Below, in pieces: positions 5,073-8,089 of a stretch of DNA of 8,089 bases. The position numbers were made by a program, and so were the translations under genes. Positions within the stretch are counted from its first letter, which is position 1, and the number at the start of each line of letters is the position of its first letter. The notes under the pieces are model-generated. The model saw only the letters and a program-made list of their open reading frames with translations, was not told the origin of the DNA and did not search any database. The stretch is from Bacteroidota bacterium (GTDB lineage Bacteria > Bacteroidota > Ignavibacteria > Ignavibacteriales > Ignavibacteriaceae), in contig JAEXTA010000093.1 in the NCBI GenBank assembly GCA_023453665.1, forward strand, positions 1-8,089, given 5' to 3'.

Positions 5073-5531
5073 TTGGATTATTTTATGATGAAATTACTTC
5101 ATGTTTTGTTTGTCATAGTTTTTATGGGAAATATAATCGTATCAATATTCTGGAAAATGTTTGCAGATAAAACCGGTAATCAACAAATAATTGCCTTCAC
5201 ATTAAAAAGTATAATCAGAAATGACCGGATGCTTACAATGCCCGGCGTAACCGGTCTGATAATTTTTGGATTCGGAGCGCAGGGAATGGGTGGCTACTCA
5301 ATTACAACAGGCTGGATTTTATGGTCAATTATACTTGTTGTAATTTCAGGCGCTGCATTTATGGCTAAGGTTGTTCCGATTCAAAAAAAATTACTTGCTC
5401 TTTCTGAATCATCAAATTTTGATATGAATTCTTATAACACTTTATCAAAAGACTGGATGATCTGGGGAACAATTGCAACCGTTACTCCGGTTATAGCAGT
5501 AGTGCTGATGGTACTTAAAACACCCCTATAA
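5073..5531 (+). CDS. DUF2269 family integral membrane protein
   Basis: A 152-residue inner-membrane protein with four predicted transmembrane helices (about 7-28, 54-73, 79-100 and 128-147). It fits the DUF2269 family (predicted integral membrane protein): LLHVLFVIVFMGNIIVS in helix 1 with the conserved His10 and G19-N20; the FWK..AD.TG loop; I..NDR (47-52); then MPGV entering helix 2. No enzymatic role is established for the family. A conserved intramembrane His has led others to suspect heme or redox links, but nothing here shows that. Translation starts at TTG, chosen from the ribosome site. msrA follows on the same strand after 74 nt with no terminator between, so they may be co-transcribed, which would be consistent with an envelope redox role (inference). 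Confidence 0.82.
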   Translation: MDYFMMKLLHVLFVIVFMGNIIVSIFWKMFADKTGNQQIIAFTLKSIIRNDRMLTMPGVTGLIIFGFGAQGMGGYSITTGWILWSIILVVISGAAFMAKVVPIQKKLLALSESSNFDMNSYNTLSKDWMIWGTIATVTPVIAVVLMVLKTPL

Positions 5532-5605
5532 AAATTAAAATAAAATTTATGTCACGGTTGTGTATGAATCTTAATTCAGAAATAATAATCTGATGAGCTG
5601 AAACA

Positions 5606-6262
5606 ATGGAAAACATATTTAAGACAGTAATAGTTTTTTTATTTATCCCCGCAACAATATTTGCGGGATGTAAAAATGAAAATGTACAATCAAACATTGT
5701 AACAAAGGATAATATGCAAACACAGGATACGAGTTACGAAACAGCAGTATTTGGTTCAGGTTGTTTCTGGTGTACGGAAGCTATCTTTGAAAGATTGAAA
5801 GGTGTAAAATCGGTTGAGTCCGGTTACGCCGGAGGCAAGGTTGATAATCCTACTTACGAAGAGGTATGTTCGGGTGAAACAGGACACGCAGAAGTTTGTA
5901 AAATAACTTTCGATCCAAAACAAATTTCGTATGAAGAATTGCTGGAAGTATTTTGGCGCACTCACGACCCAACCACTTTAAACAGACAGGGTGCCGATGT
6001 CGGAACTCAGTATCGTTCAGTTATTTTTTACAACAATGAAAAACAAAAAGAACTCGCCGGGTTTTACAAAAAGAAACTTGATGAGTCCGGATCGTGGAAA
6101 GATCCTATAGTTACCGAAATATCACCATTGACTAATTATTTCAGCGCAGAAAAATATCACCAGGATTATTTTGCGAATAATCCTACTCAGGGATACTGTT
6201 CATTTGTAATAGCGCCCAAGGTTGAAAAGTTTGAAAAAGTATTCGAAAAGAAATTGAAATAA
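5606..6262 (+). CDS. msrA: Peptide methionine-(S)-S-oxide reductase, lipoprotein form
   Basis: MsrA reduces methionine-(S)-sulfoxide in proteins back to methionine. The catalytic motif GCFWC is at 52-56 with nucleophile Cys53. Other hallmarks follow: GYAGG (73-77), V.SG.TGHAE.. (87-96), F...HDPTT..RQG.D.GTQYRS (116-138), E.YHQ.Y (182-188), and QGYCSFVIAPKV.KF near the end, where Cys198 is the candidate resolving cysteine. The full MsrA domain spans about 45-212, so the gene is complete. The N-terminus is unlike cytosolic MsrA: a hydrophobic leader ends in the lipobox IFAGC (lipidated Cys22) and a 25-residue polar linker precedes the domain. The enzyme is therefore predicted to sit anchored in the envelope, where it needs an electron source such as a thiol-disulfide relay; none is encoded here. 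No good Shine-Dalgarno precedes the ATG. A strong hairpin follows the stop. No msrB is fused or adjacent in the window. Confidence 0.95.
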   Translation: MENIFKTVIVFLFIPATIFAGCKNENVQSNIVTKDNMQTQDTSYETAVFGSGCFWCTEAIFERLKGVKSVESGYAGGKVDNPTYEEVCSGETGHAEVCKITFDPKQISYEELLEVFWRTHDPTTLNRQGADVGTQYRSVIFYNNEKQKELAGFYKKKLDESGSWKDPIVTEISPLTNYFSAEKYHQDYFANNPTQGYCSFVIAPKVEKFEKVFEKKLK

Positions 6263-6271
6263 AAAACTGCG

Positions 6272-6311
6272 GATAAAATATCAGTCCGGCAAAAACCGGA
6301 CAGATATTATC
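6272..6311 (+). terminator. Hairpin terminator after msrA
   Basis: The core GTCCGG (6284-6289) / CCGGAC (6296-6301) closes a 6-nt CAAAAA loop. After an A-A mismatch, ATATC (6278-6282) pairs with GATAT (6303-6307). After an AA bulge, GATA (6272-6275) pairs with TATC (6308-6311), for 15 bp in all. It starts 9 nt past the msrA stop and no U-tract follows. The rest of the gap to 6486 is AT-rich and holds no gene or promoter I can defend. Confidence 0.7.
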
Positions 6312-6474
6312 ATATAAATACAAATCTCAGGATCATTTAAAATCCCTGCATCCATTTATAATTTGTTAATACCGTTCGTAAAAATTTAGTGGTAAAAAAC
6401 TTTTATCTGGTTGATTTTCAGAATGAAAAAAATTTTTATAAGATAAACTGACAACCGGCAATATCATTCAATTT

Positions 6475-6480
6475 AAGGAA
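6475..6480 (+). promoter_or_regulatory. Ribosome binding site of the DUF5916 gene
   Basis: AAGGAA lies 6 nt before the ATG at 6487. Together with the signal peptide that begins there, it fixes the start of the last gene. Confidence 0.6.
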
Positions 6481-6486
6481 CGGCGA

Positions 6487-8089
6487 ATGAATAAAGTTTT
6501 ACTGCTTACACTTACCTTTGCATATTGTCTTACAGCCGCGCCCAATGATGACAAAACACTTAAGCTAAAAAAAACGAATACTCCCATAGTTGTTGATGGA
6601 GTTATTGATGAACAGTGGATGCTTGCCGATTCAATAGTCAGTTTCTTTCAGCTTCAGCCATACTATAAAGCACAGCCGACCAGAAAAACAGTTGCAAAAG
6701 TTGTTACCACGGATGAATCTCTTTTCTGTATTATGATTTGTTATGACGACCTTCAGAATATTCAGAACAATACAGGGCTGCATGATGCCTTTACAGGCGA
6801 TATAGTTTCATTTATGCTCGATACATTCAATGATAAAAAAACCGCTTACAAATTTGCCGTTAATGCTTCCGGAGTCAGAGCTGATTCACGTTTGCTTGAC
6901 GATGCCCGTAACCGTGATTATAGCTGGGATGGAATATGGTTCGCCGATTCAAAAATTTATGACTGGGGTTTTGTTGTTGAAATGGAAATTCCATACAAGT
7001 CAATTCAATACCAGGAAAATCTTGAATACTGGGGAATGGATTTTGACAGATGGATTCCCGCAAACTCCGAAGATCTTTACTGGTGTGAGTATGAACAGAA
7101 TGAAGGACAGAGAATATCAAAGTTCGGTAAACTTTTGTTCGACGATTTCAGACCGACTATTAAAGGAATTAATCTTGAATTTTATCCAGTGGGTTTAAGC
7201 AAAGCCACTTACCTTAGAGAAGGAAAATACGATATTGATGCAGACGCAGGGCTGGATATTTTATATAATCCGTCAAGCAGGTTAAAATTTTTATTAACTG
7301 CTAATCCAGACTTTGCGCAGATAGAAGCTGACCCATATGACTTTAACATTTCCCGTTATGAATCTTTCTTTGATGAAAGGAGACCATTCTTTACTGAGGG
7401 TAGTGAGGTTTTCACCGCATCTGGCAGACAAAGAAACACAGGTTTTTACAGACCACTTGAATTATTTTATTCAAGGCGTATTGGAAAAATCCTTCCCGAT
7501 GGTTCTGAGGTTCCGTTGATTGCCGGCACAAAAGCTTTCGGAAGAATAGATGATTGGGAGTACGGCGGATTTTTTGCTTTAACCGGCGAGCAGGATTATA
7601 AAGATGATGATCAGAATTTAACTGAACCACAAGCGTGGTTTGGTTCAGGAAGAGTTAAGAAACAAATACTTGACAACTCTTCTGTCGGCATTCTCTTCGT
7701 TGGTAAACAAACAAAAGATAACACATATGGAGTTATAGATATTGATGGTGCGTTCCGTACTTCAGAATGGCAGTTATCATACCAGGTTGCGCGTTCAATA
7801 AAAAACAGCGATGGCGATTTTGCTGCGTCTGCCGGATTAACATCTTTTTCACAAACGTGGCTGAATCTTGGACGTATAAGATACATCGGTGATAAGTTTG
7901 ATATAAATCAGGTCGGCTACGTTCCTTGGATCGGAACAACCCAGGTTACTGCTCTATCCGGACCAATATGGCGCTACGATGAAGGTTATATAAGCCAGAT
8001 ACTTTTATACGGGGGATTTTCACTTAACCATGAAAAGGTTGATGCTTATATGGACCGCGAGGCTGCATTTGGTTATAACATGCAGTTCA
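6487..8089 (+). CDS. CBM9-like / DUF5916 outer-membrane-type protein (3' end outside window)
   Basis: The frame is open from this ATG to the window edge, 534 codons without a stop, so the gene is truncated only by the window. Residues 1-18 are a signal peptide (MNKVLLLTLTFAYCLTAA). Residues 34-225 resemble the family 9-like carbohydrate-binding domain seen at the front of such proteins: VDGVIDEQW (36-44), ...DARNRDYSWDGIW (139-151), EMEIPYKSI, and DFDRW (185-189). From about 230 the DUF5916 part begins, with its hallmark NPDFAQIEADPYDFN (273-287) and RYESFFDERRPFF.EGSEVF (290-309), then SRRIGK (329-334), followed by beta-strand-rich sequence consistent with an outer-membrane barrel. Family members are usually 700-900 residues, so roughly a third is missing. 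The role is unproven; membrane-bound sugar or peptide handling has been suggested from the CBM9-like domain. It has its own ribosome site and lies beyond the msrA terminator, so it is likely a separate unit. Confidence 0.9.
   Translation, partial: MNKVLLLTLTFAYCLTAAPNDDKTLKLKKTNTPIVVDGVIDEQWMLADSIVSFFQLQPYYKAQPTRKTVAKVVTTDESLFCIMICYDDLQNIQNNTGLHDAFTGDIVSFMLDTFNDKKTAYKFAVNASGVRADSRLLDDARNRDYSWDGIWFADSKIYDWGFVVEMEIPYKSIQYQENLEYWGMDFDRWIPANSEDLYWCEYEQNEGQRISKFGKLLFDDFRPTIKGINLEFYPVGLSKATYLREGKYDIDADAGLDILYNPSSRLKFLLTANPDFAQIEADPYDFNISRYESFFDERRPFFTEGSEVFTASGRQRNTGFYRPLELFYSRRIGKILPDGSEVPLIAGTKAFGRIDDWEYGGFFALTGEQDYKDDDQNLTEPQAWFGSGRVKKQILDNSSVGILFVGKQTKDNTYGVIDIDGAFRTSEWQLSYQVARSIKNSDGDFAASAGLTSFSQTWLNLGRIRYIGDKFDINQVGYVPWIGTTQVTALSGPIWRYDEGYISQILLYGGFSLNHEKVDAYMDREAAFGYNMQF

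Noticed and set aside
6424..6447. Seven-codon leader-like frame MKKIFIR ahead of the DUF5916 gene
   Set aside because: It has no ribosome site, and AT-rich A/T runs produce such frames readily. There is no attenuator hairpin between it and the gene.
6830..7630. Several 60-120 codon frames on both strands between 6830 and 7630
   Set aside because: All lie inside the open DUF5916 frame, which carries the family hallmarks, and none has a ribosome site or domain.
7611..7939. Two minus-strand frames of 68 and 91 codons near the right edge
   Set aside because: They are antisense to the DUF5916 frame and the residues show no coherent domain.

Overview
The window is AT-rich bacterial chromosome carrying ten genes, two of them cut by the window edges. 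I see no rRNA, tRNA, CRISPR array, insertion sequence or phage gene. The gene mix suggests a Gram-negative member of the Bacteroidota/Ignavibacteriota side of the tree: a head-GIN (DUF2807) secreted protein, two lipoproteins with classical lipoboxes, a large CBM9-like/DUF5916 outer-membrane-type protein, and TAnnTTTG promoter-like boxes 30 to 41 nt ahead of three genes. Ignavibacteriales is my best guess, but that is inference, not a placement.

Layout, left to right. (1) 1-224 (+): the C-terminal end of a coenzyme F420-dependent-type NADP oxidoreductase. (2) 225-1238 (-): a two-gene unit, a nitroreductase followed by an AlaX-like tRNA-editing protein that starts at TTG. (3) 1384-2088 (+): a secreted DUF2807 beta-solenoid protein with a striking SGSS ladder. 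(4) 2090-3656 (-): a second two-gene unit, a solitary RsbRD-N-like sensor domain followed by an unrecognised secreted, probably outer-membrane protein whose start codon is unusual. (5) 3925-4905 (+): a Met-rich, repeat-built coiled-coil lipoprotein, ended by a long hairpin. (6) 5073-6262 (+): a DUF2269 membrane protein and a lipoprotein-type methionine sulfoxide reductase MsrA, ended by a second hairpin. (7) 6487-8089 (+): a DUF5916 protein that runs off the right edge.

The architecture is compact. Both convergent gene pairs end with their stop codons touching (0 and 1 nt apart), so any terminator must lie inside the opposing coding sequence, and inverted repeats are found there. The two divergent gaps (1239-1383 and 3657-3924) hold the promoters.

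Functionally, most genes are redox/quality-control enzymes (F420/NADPH-type reductase, nitroreductase, tRNA editing, MsrA) or envelope proteins (GIN protein, coiled-coil lipoprotein, DUF2269, DUF5916). No known multi-gene system is recognisable. The most unusual object is the lipoprotein at 3925-4905: it has four exact Met-Phe heptads, then a strand-helix repeat of about 30 residues, and resembles no family I can name with confidence. A surface-anchored MsrA lies two genes downstream, which makes a repair-substrate link worth testing, although the sequence alone does not show it.
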